From assembly GCF_000739895.2 (NCBI RefSeq), contig NZ_BBJS01000014.1, positions 186,001-250,000 of the forward strand: a stretch of 64,000 bases of DNA, written 5' to 3'. The stretch's first letter is position 1; the number at the start of each line of letters is the position of its first letter. This stretch comes from Sphingomonas paucimobilis NBRC 13935. Its GTDB lineage: Bacteria > Pseudomonadota > Alphaproteobacteria > Sphingomonadales > Sphingomonadaceae. Under the pieces are notes generated by a model that had not been told where the DNA came from, made no database searches, and saw only the letters and a list, made by a program, of their open reading frames with translations. Made by a program: the position numbers and the translations under genes. Below are positions 28,615 to 37,655 of this stretch, piece by piece.

Positions 28615-29312
28615 TGGGTCTTGGTGTCCTCGCTCTGGCCGACCGCATCGACCCCCAATACGCCGGCCATCTGAACCGCACGTTGCCGCAACGTATCGGG
28701 CACATCCTTGTCGCTGGCAATCTGGCCGAACAGGCGACCCGCCTGGGCGCGCTTGTTCTGACGGAGATAGGCCACCGCCACCATCTCGCCCGCACTGCCG
28801 AACCAAGCATTGCCGGGCACCGCCATGCTGCCCAGTCGCGAGATGACCGCCTCGGGCTTCAGCGTGTCATATTCGGCCATGGTCTGACGAACGAGAGCCA
28901 GGTCGCGGAACGGCTGCGCCAACGACGCGTCGTTGGCGATGGCCGCGAAGCGGGCGGCCGCCCCCTTCAGGTCGTTGCGCTGAAGCAGGATATCGGCCTG
29001 GGTGAAGCTGGCGAGCGCGCGATACGCGTCGACATTCGACTGGGCGAGCGGCGCCAGCTTGGCCTGCGCGGTCTTCACGTCGCTCTGGCCCAGCGCGTCA
29101 TAGGCGGCCTGGAGCTGCTCGCCATCCGCGCCTGCCTGTTCGTGCTGGCGATGCTGCCAGTAAAGATAGCCGCCAAAGGCCGCGAGCCCGATCAGCAGCA
29201 CCGCGCCGATGACCAGACCCCAACGGGTCCAAAAGCTGGTCAGCCTTTCGCGACGCAATTCGTCGTCGACCTCACTCATAAAGGCCTGGCTGGATTGGGG
29301 CGTTAGGGCCAA
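28611..29312 (-). CDS. YfgM-like TPR membrane protein
   Basis: 233 residues from a TTG start at 29312, which has GGAG six bases upstream and gives MALTPQSSQAFMSEVDDEL, the form I recall for homologues; the internal ATG 29279 is an alternative. A basic N-terminal cytoplasmic part, one membrane helix (about 32-51, LVIGAVLLIGLAAFGGYLYW), then a periplasmic Ala-rich helical TPR_21/DUF2133-type domain. In E. coli YfgM associates with the SecYEG translocon and periplasmic chaperones; a similar role is inferred from operon order with bamB and der. Confidence 0.88.
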   Translation of the reverse strand: MALTPQSSQAFMSEVDDELRRERLTSFWTRWGLVIGAVLLIGLAAFGGYLYWQHRQHEQAGADGEQLQAAYDALGQSDVKTAQAKLAPLAQSNVDAYRALASFTQADILLQRNDLKGAAARFAAIANDASLAQPFRDLALVRQTMAEYDTLKPEAVISRLGSMAVPGNAWFGSAGEMVAVAYLRQNKRAQAGRLFGQIASDKDVPDTLRQRAVQMAGVLGVDAVGQSEDTKTQ

Positions 29313-29395
29313 GTTGGGCTCCGCTATTTGGGATCAGGCAATAATGAAGCCGCGACCTTTAGCGAGGAGCAGCCCCGGTGGGAAGCAGGGTTGCA

Positions 29396-30262
29396 CTATC
29401 CGGCGTCGCGCGGGGCGTAGATCTGCTCCGGTCCGGGAAAGCGGCGGGCGCGAACATCCTCGGCATAGGCGCGCGCGGCCTCGCCGATGCGCTCGCCCAT
29501 GGTCTCGTAACGACGCACGAAACGCGCGGTCCGCTCGAACAGCCCCAGCATGTCTTCACCGACCAGCACCTGCCCGTCGCACTCGGCCGAGGCACCGATA
29601 CCGATCGTCGGACAAGCGATGCGCTTGGTAATCTCGATCGCGATCGGCTCGACCACACCCTCGATCACCACGGAGAAGGCACCGGCGTCGGCCACGGCCA
29701 CCGCATCGGCGATGATCTTCTCGGCTTCCTCCGGCGTGCGACCCCGCGCGCCATAACCGCCGAGCACATTGACCGCCTGCGGCGTCAGGCCGACATGGCC
29801 CATGACGGGGATGCCACGCTCGACCAGGAAGCGGACCGTCGGTGCCATCGCGACGCCACCCTCCAGCTTGACCGCGGCGGCGCCCGTTTCCTTGAGCAGC
29901 CAGGCGGCATTCTCGAATGCCTTTTCGGGGCTCGCCTCATAGCTGCCGAAGGGCAGATCGATCACCACCACCGCATGATAGCTGCCCCGGACCACCGCCG
30001 CACCATGCGCGGCCATCATCTGAAGCGTGACCGGCACGGTCGAGGGCAGGCCGTAAATCACCTGCCCCAGGCTATCGCCGACCAGCAGCATGTCGCAATG
30101 CGGATCGAGCAGTTGCGCCGAGCGCACCGTATAGGCGGTCAACATCACCAGCGGCGTGCCGCCCTTGGCGCGGCGAATGGCCGGCACGGTCAGGCGCTTC
30201 ATCGGCGCGGGCGTGGGATTGGCGCGACTCGTCGCGGTATCGAGCGTGTAGGTGGTGGACAT
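29396..30262 (-). CDS. panB: 3-methyl-2-oxobutanoate hydroxymethyltransferase
   Basis: 288 residues. PanB transfers a hydroxymethyl group from methylene-tetrahydrofolate to 2-ketoisovalerate, the first committed step to pantothenate. Motifs: [30 protein letters not shown] (metal-binding Asp), [50 protein letters not shown]. The N-terminus has about 20 extra residues before [15 protein letters not shown]. An ArsC-like gene lies upstream with a 49-base gap. Confidence 0.96.
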   Translation of the reverse strand: MSTTYTLDTATSRANPTPAPMKRLTVPAIRRAKGGTPLVMLTAYTVRSAQLLDPHCDMLLVGDSLGQVIYGLPSTVPVTLQMMAAHGAAVVRGSYHAVVVIDLPFGSYEASPEKAFENAAWLLKETGAAAVKLEGGVAMAPTVRFLVERGIPVMGHVGLTPQAVNVLGGYGARGRTPEEAEKIIADAVAVADAGAFSVVIEGVVEPIAIEITKRIACPTIGIGASAECDGQVLVGEDMLGLFERTARFVRRYETMGERIGEAARAYAEDVRARRFPGPEQIYAPRDAG

Positions 30263-30311
30263 GGGGCGCGCCTTACTCCCCCCGCCCGCCGGGCTCCACC
30301 CCCTTGGTCCG

Positions 30312-30656
30312 TCAGAAGATTTCGGCGTAGCGCTCGGGCTTGAACCCGATGGTCAAGGCACCGTCGCGGTCGAGCACCGGCCGCTTGATGAGCGAGGGCT
30401 GGGCCTGCATCAGGCGGATCGCCTTGTCGGCGTCGATATCCTGGCGGTCCGCCTCGTCGAGCTTGCGAAACGTCGTGCCGGCGCGGTTGAGCAGGACTTC
30501 CCATCCCACCTGACCGACCCAGTGCCGGAGCGTGGCCTCGTCGATGCCATCGGTCTTGTAGTTGTGAAAGCGATAGGCGACGCCGTGCTGGTCCAGCCAG
30601 GTGCGTGCCTTCTTCATCGTGTCGCAGTTCGGGATGCCGTAGAGGGTAATGGTCAT
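30312..30656 (-). CDS. ArsC/Spx-family thioredoxin-fold protein (YffB-like)
   Basis: 114 residues from ATG 30656 ([21 protein letters not shown]). There is a single active-site Cys in [11 protein letters not shown], then [13 protein letters not shown] and [12 protein letters not shown], features of the ArsC/Spx/YffB family. True arsenate reductases usually keep specific arginines (Arg near 60, 94 and 107), of which the RPV arginine is visible. YffB-type glutathione-dependent reductases of unknown substrate fit equally well. No arsenic-resistance genes are nearby. Confidence 0.85.
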   Translation of the reverse strand: MTITLYGIPNCDTMKKARTWLDQHGVAYRFHNYKTDGIDEATLRHWVGQVGWEVLLNRAGTTFRKLDEADRQDIDADKAIRLMQAQPSLIKRPVLDRDGALTIGFKPERYAEIF

Positions 30657-30823
30657 GACGCTATCCGGTCGTTGATGTATCTGGCTCCCTATCGCCAAAA
30701 CCACCCGGCGTCTTCGTTTCGCGGTCGACCCTACGCTACGTCGAAGGCCATGAGGTTTTCATCTTAACCATGGACTAGCAACATAGGGTGGCGCGCTTTG
30801 CACAGCCTCGCTATCCCGATGCC

Positions 30824-32878
30824 ATGCAGGACCATCCCTTTTACGCATTCCAATCCCACGGCCTGATCCGCGTCGCCGCCGCAACGCCGGCGGCCTCGGT
30901 CGGCGATCCTCATGCCAATGCAGCGGCGATGCTCGATCTGGCGCGGGAGGCGGATGAAAAGGGCGTCGACCTGATCGTCTTTCCCGAATTGTCGCTGACC
31001 TCCTACGCGATCGACGACCTGCACCTGCAGAGCGCCATGCATCGCGCCACGCTCGACGCGCTGGGCGAGATGGTCGATGCCAGCGCGGCCCTGTCGCCGG
31101 TGATGCTGGTCGGCGCGGCGCTGCCCCGCAACGGGCGGCTATACAATACTGCAATCGTCATCGCGCGTGGTCGCATTCTGGGCGTGGTGCCCAAGACCTT
31201 CCTGCCCAATTACCGCGAATATTATGAGAAGCGCTGGTTCGCGAGCGGCGCGGGGCTGGTCGGGCTGACCATCGATCTCGATGGCCAGTCGGTTCCCTTC
31301 GGCACGGACCTGATCTTCGCGGCCGAGGACCTGCCCGGTTTCGTGCTTCATGCCGAGATTTGTGAGGATTATTGGGCCCCCACCCCGCCTTCGACCATGG
31401 GGGCGCTTGCAGGGGCGACGATCTGCTGCAACCTGTCCGCCTCCAACATCGTCATCGGCAAGGCCCGCGACCGGGCGATGCTGGCCGCCGCCCAGTCGGC
31501 GCGCGCCGCCTGCGCCTATGTCTATTCCGCGGCCGGCATCGGCGAGAGCACCACCGATCTGGCCTGGGACGGCCAGGGGCTGATCCATGAGCTTGGCGAG
31601 CAACTGGCGGAATCCGAGCGCTTCACCCGCACGCCGGCGCTGACCATCGCCGATATCGATGTCGAGCGGGTCGTCCAAGAACGACTGCGCGTCGGTACGT
31701 TCAACGATTCGGCGGCTTTTGCTGGCCATCCCGAAAATCGTTTTCGGCGCATCGGCTTCATCCATGGGACCGAGCCTGCCGATCGCGGGCTGTGCCGCCC
31801 CGTCGAGCGTTTTCCCTTCGTCCCCAACGACCCGGCACGCCGCGACGCCGACTGCTACGAGGCCTATAACATCCAGGTCGAGGCGCTGGCCAAGCGGCTG
31901 GAGGCCAGTCAGGCCAAGACGCTGGTCATCGGCGTGTCGGGCGGGCTCGATTCGACCCATGCGCTGATCGTCGCCGCAAAGGCGACCGACCGGCTCGGTT
32001 GGGGCCGCGATCGCATTCTGGCCTTCACCATGCCGGGCTTTGCCACCGGCGAAGGCACGAAGGCCCATGCCTGGGCGCTGATGCGCGCCTTGGGGGTCAG
32101 CGCCGAGGAGATCGACATCCGCCCCGCCGCGCATCAGATGCTGGAGGATATCCGCCATCCCTTCGCCGCGGGCGAGCCGGTGCATGACGTGACGTTCGAG
32201 AATGTGCAGGCGGGCCTGCGCACCGATTATCTGTTCCGCCTCGCCAACCAGCGTGGCGGGATCGTGCTGGGCACCGGCGATCTGTCGGAGCTGGCGCTGG
32301 GTTGGTGCACATACGGCGTCGGCGATCAGATGAGCCATTATGCCGTCAATGCCGGGGTTCCCAAGACGCTGATCCAGTTCCTGATCCGCTGGTGCATCCG
32401 CACGGGTCAATATGACGACGCGACCAACCGGGTGCTGACCGCGATCCTGGCGCAGGAAATCTCGCCCGAGCTAGTGCCGGCCGACGCCAGTGGCGCCCTG
32501 CAATCCACCGAGTCGATGATCGGCCCCTATGCGCTCAACGATTTCTTCGCGCACTATGTCATCCGCCATGGCCTGATGCCGTCCAAGATCGCCTTCCTCG
32601 CCTGGCATGCCTGGCGCGATGCCGAGGCGGGCGGCTGGCCCGAGGATCTGCCGGAGGATGCACGCGTCGCCTATGACCTGCCGTCCATCCGCCATTGGCT
32701 GGAGCGGTTTCTGACCCGCTTCTTCCAGACCAGCCAGTTCAAGCGTTCGGCGCTGCCCAACGGCCCCAAGGTATCGCCAGGCGGTGCACTCTCGCCGCGT
32801 GGTGACTGGCGTGCGCCCTCGGACGGCACGGCGGCGGCATGGCTCGCGGAGTTGCGCGACGGGCTGCCCCCGACCTGA
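30824..32878 (+). CDS. nadE: Glutamine-dependent NAD(+) synthetase
   Basis: 684 residues from ATG 30824 (MQDHPFYAFQSHG), which matches the family N-terminus; an in-frame GTG 30788 would add 12 residues. The N-terminal nitrilase-like glutaminase domain (about 1-300) has the Glu in VFPELSLTSYAIDD, Lys near KTFLPNYREY and Cys in HAEICEDYW. The C-terminal synthetase has the ATP loop GVSGGLDSTHA. It makes NAD from nicotinate adenine dinucleotide with ammonia from glutamine. This is the long mycobacterial-type NadE, not the short ammonia-dependent form. Confidence 0.95.
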   Translation: MQDHPFYAFQSHGLIRVAAATPAASVGDPHANAAAMLDLAREADEKGVDLIVFPELSLTSYAIDDLHLQSAMHRATLDALGEMVDASAALSPVMLVGAALPRNGRLYNTAIVIARGRILGVVPKTFLPNYREYYEKRWFASGAGLVGLTIDLDGQSVPFGTDLIFAAEDLPGFVLHAEICEDYWAPTPPSTMGALAGATICCNLSASNIVIGKARDRAMLAAAQSARAACAYVYSAAGIGESTTDLAWDGQGLIHELGEQLAESERFTRTPALTIADIDVERVVQERLRVGTFNDSAAFAGHPENRFRRIGFIHGTEPADRGLCRPVERFPFVPNDPARRDADCYEAYNIQVEALAKRLEASQAKTLVIGVSGGLDSTHALIVAAKATDRLGWGRDRILAFTMPGFATGEGTKAHAWALMRALGVSAEEIDIRPAAHQMLEDIRHPFAAGEPVHDVTFENVQAGLRTDYLFRLANQRGGIVLGTGDLSELALGWCTYGVGDQMSHYAVNAGVPKTLIQFLIRWCIRTGQYDDATNRVLTAILAQEISPELVPADASGALQSTESMIGPYALNDFFAHYVIRHGLMPSKIAFLAWHAWRDAEAGGWPEDLPEDARVAYDLPSIRHWLERFLTRFFQTSQFKRSALPNGPKVSPGGALSPRGDWRAPSDGTAAAWLAELRDGLPPT

Positions 32879-32898
32879 TTTGGGACGCTCTTGGCATT

Positions 32899-32949
32899 CC
32901 GTGGTTTACCAGTCTATTGTACCATACCGATCAGTATTGATTACCACGG
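32899..32949 (+). promoter_or_regulatory. Nested inverted repeats upstream of the solitary GntR gene
   Basis: Outer arms CCGTGGT (32899-32905) and ACCACGG (32943-32949) enclose TGGTTTACCA (32902-32911) and the 14-base near-palindrome ATACCGATCAGTAT (32924-32937). A candidate -35 TTGGCA (32891) lies 18 bases before TATTGT (32915-32920). The layout suggests autoregulation by the GntR protein encoded 40 bases downstream. Confidence 0.45.
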
Positions 32950-32989
32950 AATTACAGGCTCCTCCCGGCCTGTCGGCACGAGAGATATC

Positions 32990-33634
32990 ATGAGCCTTGT
33001 CGTTCGCACCCTGTCCGAACAGATTTTCACGATCATCCGCGAACGGATCATCAGCGGCGACCTGCCCGAGGAACAGCCGATCCGTCAGGACGCGCTGGCC
33101 AACGAACTGGGGGTCAGCAAGATTCCACTGCGCGAGGCGCTGGCACGGCTGGAGCAAGAAGGGCTGCTGACGAGCCAAGCCAATCGCGGCTTCTTCGTCC
33201 GCTCGCTGGGTGCGGGCGAGGCGGAGGAGATCTACGAGCTTCGCCTGTCGATCGAGCCCAATGCCGCCGCCCGCGCCAGTCGGGTCGCCACGCCGGCCGA
33301 TCAGGCCGCGGCACGTGAGGCGCTTCATGCGCTCGACGTGGCGGCGCATGAAGCCCTGCACGACGTCGCGCTCCAAAACCGCGCTTTCCATCTGGCGCTG
33401 GTCCGGCCGCTGGGCGCCGCGCTGACCTTTCAGCTGATCGAGCGGTTGCAGGTGCTGGCGGAGCGTTATGTGATCCAGCATCTCAAGCCCGCCGGTCGCG
33501 AGGACCGGGCGCATGAGGAACATCATGCACTGCTCGATGCCTGGCTCGCGCGTGACGAGGCGCGTGTGGCTGGGCTGCTGACCGACCATATCGGCGCGAC
33601 ACTGATCGACCTGCGCGCCCAGTTGGCGCACTGA
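32990..33634 (+). CDS. GntR family regulator (FCD type), solitary
   Basis: 214 residues from ATG 32990 (MSLVVRTLSEQIFTIIRERI). A winged-helix GntR domain with IRQDALANELGVSKIPLREA and LEQEGLL is followed by an FCD ligand-binding domain (EIYELRLSIEP; metal-type residues near HLALVRPL and HEEHHALLDAW). It is clearly paralogous to the GntR protein encoded at 43449-44159: the motif GVSKIPLREALARLEQEGLL is identical in both. No catabolic gene adjoins it in the window. Its target is unknown; autoregulation is suggested by upstream palindromes. Confidence 0.9.
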   Translation: MSLVVRTLSEQIFTIIRERIISGDLPEEQPIRQDALANELGVSKIPLREALARLEQEGLLTSQANRGFFVRSLGAGEAEEIYELRLSIEPNAAARASRVATPADQAAAREALHALDVAAHEALHDVALQNRAFHLALVRPLGAALTFQLIERLQVLAERYVIQHLKPAGREDRAHEEHHALLDAWLARDEARVAGLLTDHIGATLIDLRAQLAH

Positions 33635-33638
33635 CGTA

Positions 33639-34949
33639 CTATCGACCCGCTTGGCGAACGACCGGGGTGGTAATGATCCGCGCGCCGCGCCGATAGGTCA
33701 GATAACGCCACAGCCATTGCAGGCTGACCCGGATGCGCTGTGCGAAATTGACCAGCAGCACGACATGGACGATCGCCCACAGCATCCAGGCAGGATAGCC
33801 CTTCATGTGGAACCGGCCGAAATCGAAGATCGCCGCGTGGCGGCCGATGATCGCGGCATTGCCCCGATTGTGAAAGCGGAAGGGCTTCGACTTCTGCCCC
33901 TTGGTCAGTTCCGCGCGCAAAGCCTTGCCCAGATAATTGCCCTGCTGCTGCGCGACCTGCGCTAGGCCCGGCAACGGACGACCATCCTCGTCGAGGCAGG
34001 CCGCGACATCACCCAGCGAATAGACATTCTCCAACCCCTCGACGGTCAGGTCGGAGCGCACCGGCACACGTCCGCCGGGGCCGGGCTCGATGCCGAGCAA
34101 CTTTGCCGCCCCCGTCGGCGCCACGCCCGCACCCCATAGAACCGTGCAGGCCGGGATGAACTGGCCTCCCGCGGTCAGTCCTTCGGCAGTGATCGATTCG
34201 ACCGGCATGTCGGTCATGACCCGAACCCCCAGCTGGCGTAGCGCGCGTTCGGCATAGGTGGCGAGATCGTCCGGGAAGGCGCCCAGGATACGCGGTCCGC
34301 CCTCGATCAGAATGATCTTCGCGGTCTCGGGCCGGATACGCCGGAAATCGGAGGTGAGTGCATAGCGGGCCAGCTCGGCGATCGACCCCGCCAGTTCGAC
34401 CCCGGTCGGCCCGCCGCCGACCACCACGAAGGTCATCAGCGCTTCGCGATCGGCCGCACTGTCACGCTCGGCCTCCTCGAACGCGCTCAGGATGCGCGAG
34501 CGGATGACCCGCGCCTCCTCGATCGACTTGCACGCCGGGGCCACCGCGCGCCACTCGTCATGCCCGAAATAGCTGCTGGTCGAACCGGTCGCCATGACGA
34601 GCCGATCGTAGCTCAGCGTTTCGCCGGTCGACAGTGCCACCTGTCTGGCACCGGTATCGACGCCAGTCACCTCGCCGAGCACGACGCGAATATTGGAGTA
34701 GGGACCCAAGACATGACGGATCGGCTCGGCCACATCGGCGGGCGACAGTGCCGCCGTCGCGACCTGATAGAGGAGCGGCACGAACAGATGATAATTGTTG
34801 CGGTCGATGACCGTAACGCGGACCGGGGCCCCGCCCAGTTGTCGAGCGGCCGCCAGTCCGCCAAAGCCGGCACCGACAATGACGATATGCGGCCAATTCG
34901 GATCAACGAAATCCTTTGCCATGGAGCCTCGGGTCCCCTGATTCGTCAT
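33639..34949 (-). CDS. ndh: Type II NADH dehydrogenase (NDH-2)
   Basis: 436 residues. FAD-binding Rossmann motif IVIVGAGFGGLAAARQL at the N-terminus, NAD-binding VVVGGGPTGVELAGS near residue 175, and the second FAD motif NVYSLGDVAA. AQVAQQQGNYLG is the quinone-site motif of NDH-2. The C-terminus is hydrophobic and basic (YPAWMLWAIVHVVLLV), suited to membrane attachment. It oxidises NADH and reduces quinone without pumping protons. ATG 34949 is reported; ATG 34922 (MAKDF) is possible. Downstream of the MDR gene, with 10 bases between. Confidence 0.93.
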   Translation of the reverse strand: MTNQGTRGSMAKDFVDPNWPHIVIVGAGFGGLAAARQLGGAPVRVTVIDRNNYHLFVPLLYQVATAALSPADVAEPIRHVLGPYSNIRVVLGEVTGVDTGARQVALSTGETLSYDRLVMATGSTSSYFGHDEWRAVAPACKSIEEARVIRSRILSAFEEAERDSAADREALMTFVVVGGGPTGVELAGSIAELARYALTSDFRRIRPETAKIILIEGGPRILGAFPDDLATYAERALRQLGVRVMTDMPVESITAEGLTAGGQFIPACTVLWGAGVAPTGAAKLLGIEPGPGGRVPVRSDLTVEGLENVYSLGDVAACLDEDGRPLPGLAQVAQQQGNYLGKALRAELTKGQKSKPFRFHNRGNAAIIGRHAAIFDFGRFHMKGYPAWMLWAIVHVVLLVNFAQRIRVSLQWLWRYLTYRRGARIITTPVVRQAGR

Positions 34950-34959
34950 GGCGCGCTCC

Positions 34960-35964
34960 CTACCATGTTACCGCGATCTTGCCGAAATGACTTCCGCTCT
35001 CCTGATGCCGAAAAGCATCGACGAGCCCTTCAAGCGGGAAACGACGATCGATCACCGGACGGATATCGCTGGTGTCGAGGGCACGGACGAACTCCTGCTG
35101 CATACGCCGGCTGCCGACGATCAGGCCCTGCAATCGCGCCTGCTTGGCCATCAGGGCGGCGGTCGGAACCTGCCCCGAGACACCGGTCAGCACACCAATC
35201 AGCCCGATATGGCCGCCGATGCGAACCGCATCGATCGACTGGGCAAGCGTCGCCGGGCCGCCGACCTCGATCACATGATCGACTCCGCCATCGGCCCAAT
35301 CATGGACCTGTCGGCCCCATTGCTCCTGTTCGCGGTAATTGACGGTAAAGTCCGCCCCCAAGGCCCGCGCCCGCTCCAGCTTCTCGCCGGAGGAGGACGT
35401 GACCGCCACGCTGGCGCCCATGTGCTTGGCGATCTGTAGCGCCCAGATCGATACCCCTCCGGTGCCGAGCACCAGAATCCGGTCGCCCGCCTTCAGCCCG
35501 CCATCGACGACCAGGCTGCGCCATGCGGTCAAGCCGGCGGTCGTGATGGTCGCCGCTTCGGCATGATCATAGCCCTGGGGCGCCCGGGTAAAGGCGGTGG
35601 CCGGCGCGACCACCGTTTCCAGCGCATAGCCGTCAATGCCGTCGCCCGGTACCGTGGCAAAGTCGCCGACCCGCGGCGGACCTTCCAGCCAGCCTGGGAA
35701 GAAGCAGGACACCACGGCATCGCCCACCGCCAGTTCCGTCACCCCGTCGCCGATCGCTTCGACTAACCCGGCGCCGTCGGCCATGGGAATCCGGCCATCT
35801 TCGGTCGGCATATTGCCCGACACGATGCCATAATCATGATAGTTGAGCGAGGTGGCGTGCAGCCTGACGCGGATCATGCCCGGCCCGGGTGCGCCAGGAT
35901 CGGGCCGGTCGACCAGACGCAGGCGATCGAGTCCGCCGGGCGCGTCGAGGATCATCGCTTTCAT
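34960..35964 (-). CDS. Zinc-independent-looking MDR family NAD(P)-dependent alcohol dehydrogenase/quinone oxidoreductase
   Basis: 334 residues. Medium-chain dehydrogenase fold: N-terminal GroES-like domain (VRLHATSLNYHDYGIVSG) and nucleotide-binding VLGTGGVSIWALQIAKHMGA. The usual catalytic zinc Cys is replaced in SLNYHD, and the structural zinc cysteines are absent, which points to a quinone oxidoreductase-like MDR. The substrate is unknown. It precedes ndh by 10 bases and probably shares its transcript. Confidence 0.88.
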   Translation of the reverse strand: MKAMILDAPGGLDRLRLVDRPDPGAPGPGMIRVRLHATSLNYHDYGIVSGNMPTEDGRIPMADGAGLVEAIGDGVTELAVGDAVVSCFFPGWLEGPPRVGDFATVPGDGIDGYALETVVAPATAFTRAPQGYDHAEAATITTAGLTAWRSLVVDGGLKAGDRILVLGTGGVSIWALQIAKHMGASVAVTSSSGEKLERARALGADFTVNYREQEQWGRQVHDWADGGVDHVIEVGGPATLAQSIDAVRIGGHIGLIGVLTGVSGQVPTAALMAKQARLQGLIVGSRRMQQEFVRALDTSDIRPVIDRRFPLEGLVDAFRHQESGSHFGKIAVTW

Positions 35965-36027
35965 AACACTCTCTTCCTGATGTCCGCTGATGCCCTGGCC
36001 AACGCGGCGGCGGTGCCATGCGATCCC

Positions 36028-37260
36028 TCAACCGATCGCCAGCGACCATCCGCTGGGCAGGAAATCGAGCGACATATAGTAGTAAAAGGCACAACTGCCG
36101 TCGGCGCGATAGCTGCCGCCCTTGACGATCCCGAATGCGGTTCCGCCCAGAAAGACCGGGCCGCCGCTGTCGCCGCTGCGACAGGTCGGGCCGCGCACCG
36201 CCACCCAGGTCGGGGTGCAGCCGCCCCCGCACAGATCGCCCGCCGGTGCGAAATCGGGTAGCCAGACCTCGGCACAGCTATAGCCGGTGCGCTCGCCGCG
36301 ATGGCAGACGATGTCCCCGGCGCGGGTCGAGCGCCGCGTCCGTTGCCCCTGGACGCGGCGCTGCACGGTCTTGGCGGTATCGCTCCAGAATAACGGCGCG
36401 AGCGGCAGCGCACCCCCCTGAAGCTGCACGTCCTGATAGCCCCAGCCCCATTGCCCCATAAAGGTCAGCGGCGGGGCGCTACTGCCGCCATCGGCCCAGG
36501 ACAGATTATCCGGGCAATGCGCGGCGGTGACGATCGCGCTTTCACCGGCCCGCCGCACGACGAAACCGCTGGTACAGGCATAGCGGCGACCGTCACCCGG
36601 ATCGACACCGACCAGCCGCCCGCCCCCGTGAATATCCGCCATATCCTCATCGGGCCTATCCAGCGTCGCGATCCGCACCGGCACGCCCGTCAGTCGGCCG
36701 ATCCGGTCGCGCAGCGCATCGCCCGGCTCGGCCAGCGCATCGGCACGGCCGACCATCACCACCAGCGCGCCGATCCGCGGGTCGATCCCGATCCCTGGCG
36801 GCTGGGTCAGCGAGCCGCGAATCTCGGTCTGATAGAGCGCCGCCGCCATGACGAGTTGCTCATGAGTGGCATAGGCGCCCGTCCGAAAGCGGATGAGCAC
36901 CGGCGCCCCCGCAATCGAGACGGTGCGGTCTGCAACCGGGCCATCGCCGGTCAACAATATATCGATACGGAAGGGCGCATGACCGACCGAGAGCCCTGCC
37001 AAGCGGCCGGCAAATTCGGTCTTCAATGCGTCGGTGACAGGGACCGAGGCTTCCTGGATTTCCAACTCGCGCAAAGCCTGCCCCGGCGACAGGCCGGACA
37101 CCGTCGCATAGCTGGCGGCATCCAACGCCAGCGCCGCCTGGGCATCCAGCGGCGCGCTATCCTGTGCCATGGCCGGTATGGCCACGGCGATCCACAAGGC
37201 CGCACAAAGCCCGAAAGCCCAGCTATCACGCGCCCAAGAAGAGCATGGCTTATATCCCAT
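36028..37260 (-). CDS. Secreted S1 family serine protease with long N-terminal pro-region
   Basis: 410 residues. Signal peptide (residues about 1-32, ending AMAQ). Residues 33-215 look like a pro-region, with a stretch LVVMVGRADALAEPGDALRDR like the folding prodomains of streptogrisin/alpha-lytic proteases. The catalytic domain has His248 in TAAHC, Asp277 in YQDVQLQ and Ser365 in CRSGDSGGPVF. Cysteines near 229/249, 319/329 and 344/360 suggest disulfides. Likely an autoprocessed extracellular protease. Class assignment from the triad is firm, subfamily less so. Confidence 0.85.
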   Translation of the reverse strand: MGYKPCSSWARDSWAFGLCAALWIAVAIPAMAQDSAPLDAQAALALDAASYATVSGLSPGQALRELEIQEASVPVTDALKTEFAGRLAGLSVGHAPFRIDILLTGDGPVADRTVSIAGAPVLIRFRTGAYATHEQLVMAAALYQTEIRGSLTQPPGIGIDPRIGALVVMVGRADALAEPGDALRDRIGRLTGVPVRIATLDRPDEDMADIHGGGRLVGVDPGDGRRYACTSGFVVRRAGESAIVTAAHCPDNLSWADGGSSAPPLTFMGQWGWGYQDVQLQGGALPLAPLFWSDTAKTVQRRVQGQRTRRSTRAGDIVCHRGERTGYSCAEVWLPDFAPAGDLCGGGCTPTWVAVRGPTCRSGDSGGPVFLGGTAFGIVKGGSYRADGSCAFYYYMSLDFLPSGWSLAIG

Positions 37261-37328
37261 TAATTCAGTATGTATTTATGTTGCCAAGCCCGATCCAAGC
37301 CGGGCGGCACGACAAGGGGACCGAGTTC

Positions 37329-37544
37329 ATGTTGCGACGTTACGCCTTTCGATTGATCCTTCTGGCCTCGGTCGCACCGCTTGCCGGTTGCTCCCCTACC
37401 GGGTCGACCGCTGATACCGCGACCGAGAATGCCGCGACGCTTTCGCTGGGTAATGACGATACGTCATTTACCGACAATGACTCGGCGATCAATGACGCGC
37501 TGGCTAGCAACGAGTTCGACGCGAACGCCGCCACCGCGCGCTGA
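37329..37544 (+). CDS. Small acidic lipoprotein, unknown function
   Basis: 71 residues from ATG 37329. The signal MLRRYAFRLILLASVAPLAGC ends in a lipobox (LAGC). The mature part is about 50 residues, rich in Asp, Asn, Ala and Thr, with no recognisable domain. It is divergent from the S1 protease across 68 bases. A terminator lies about 75 bases downstream. Confidence 0.7.
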   Translation: MLRRYAFRLILLASVAPLAGCSPTGSTADTATENAATLSLGNDDTSFTDNDSAINDALASNEFDANAATAR

Positions 37545-37617
37545 TTTTTCCGGGGAGGGGCCGTCCGGCCCTTCGCCAATCCTGCCTCGCCAAAGGAAGC
37601 TCCCAGCGGCGATCACC

Positions 37618-37650
37618 TGGCCCGGCGGCCCCCCGCCGGGCCAATTTTTA
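37618..37650 (+). terminator. Rho-independent terminator
   Basis: An 11-bp perfect stem (TGGCCCGGCGG, loop CCCC, CCGCCGGGCCA) followed by ATTTTTAA. It terminates the small lipoprotein gene and lies just outside the convergent RBBP9-like gene. Confidence 0.85.
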
Positions 37651-37655
37651 ATAGA

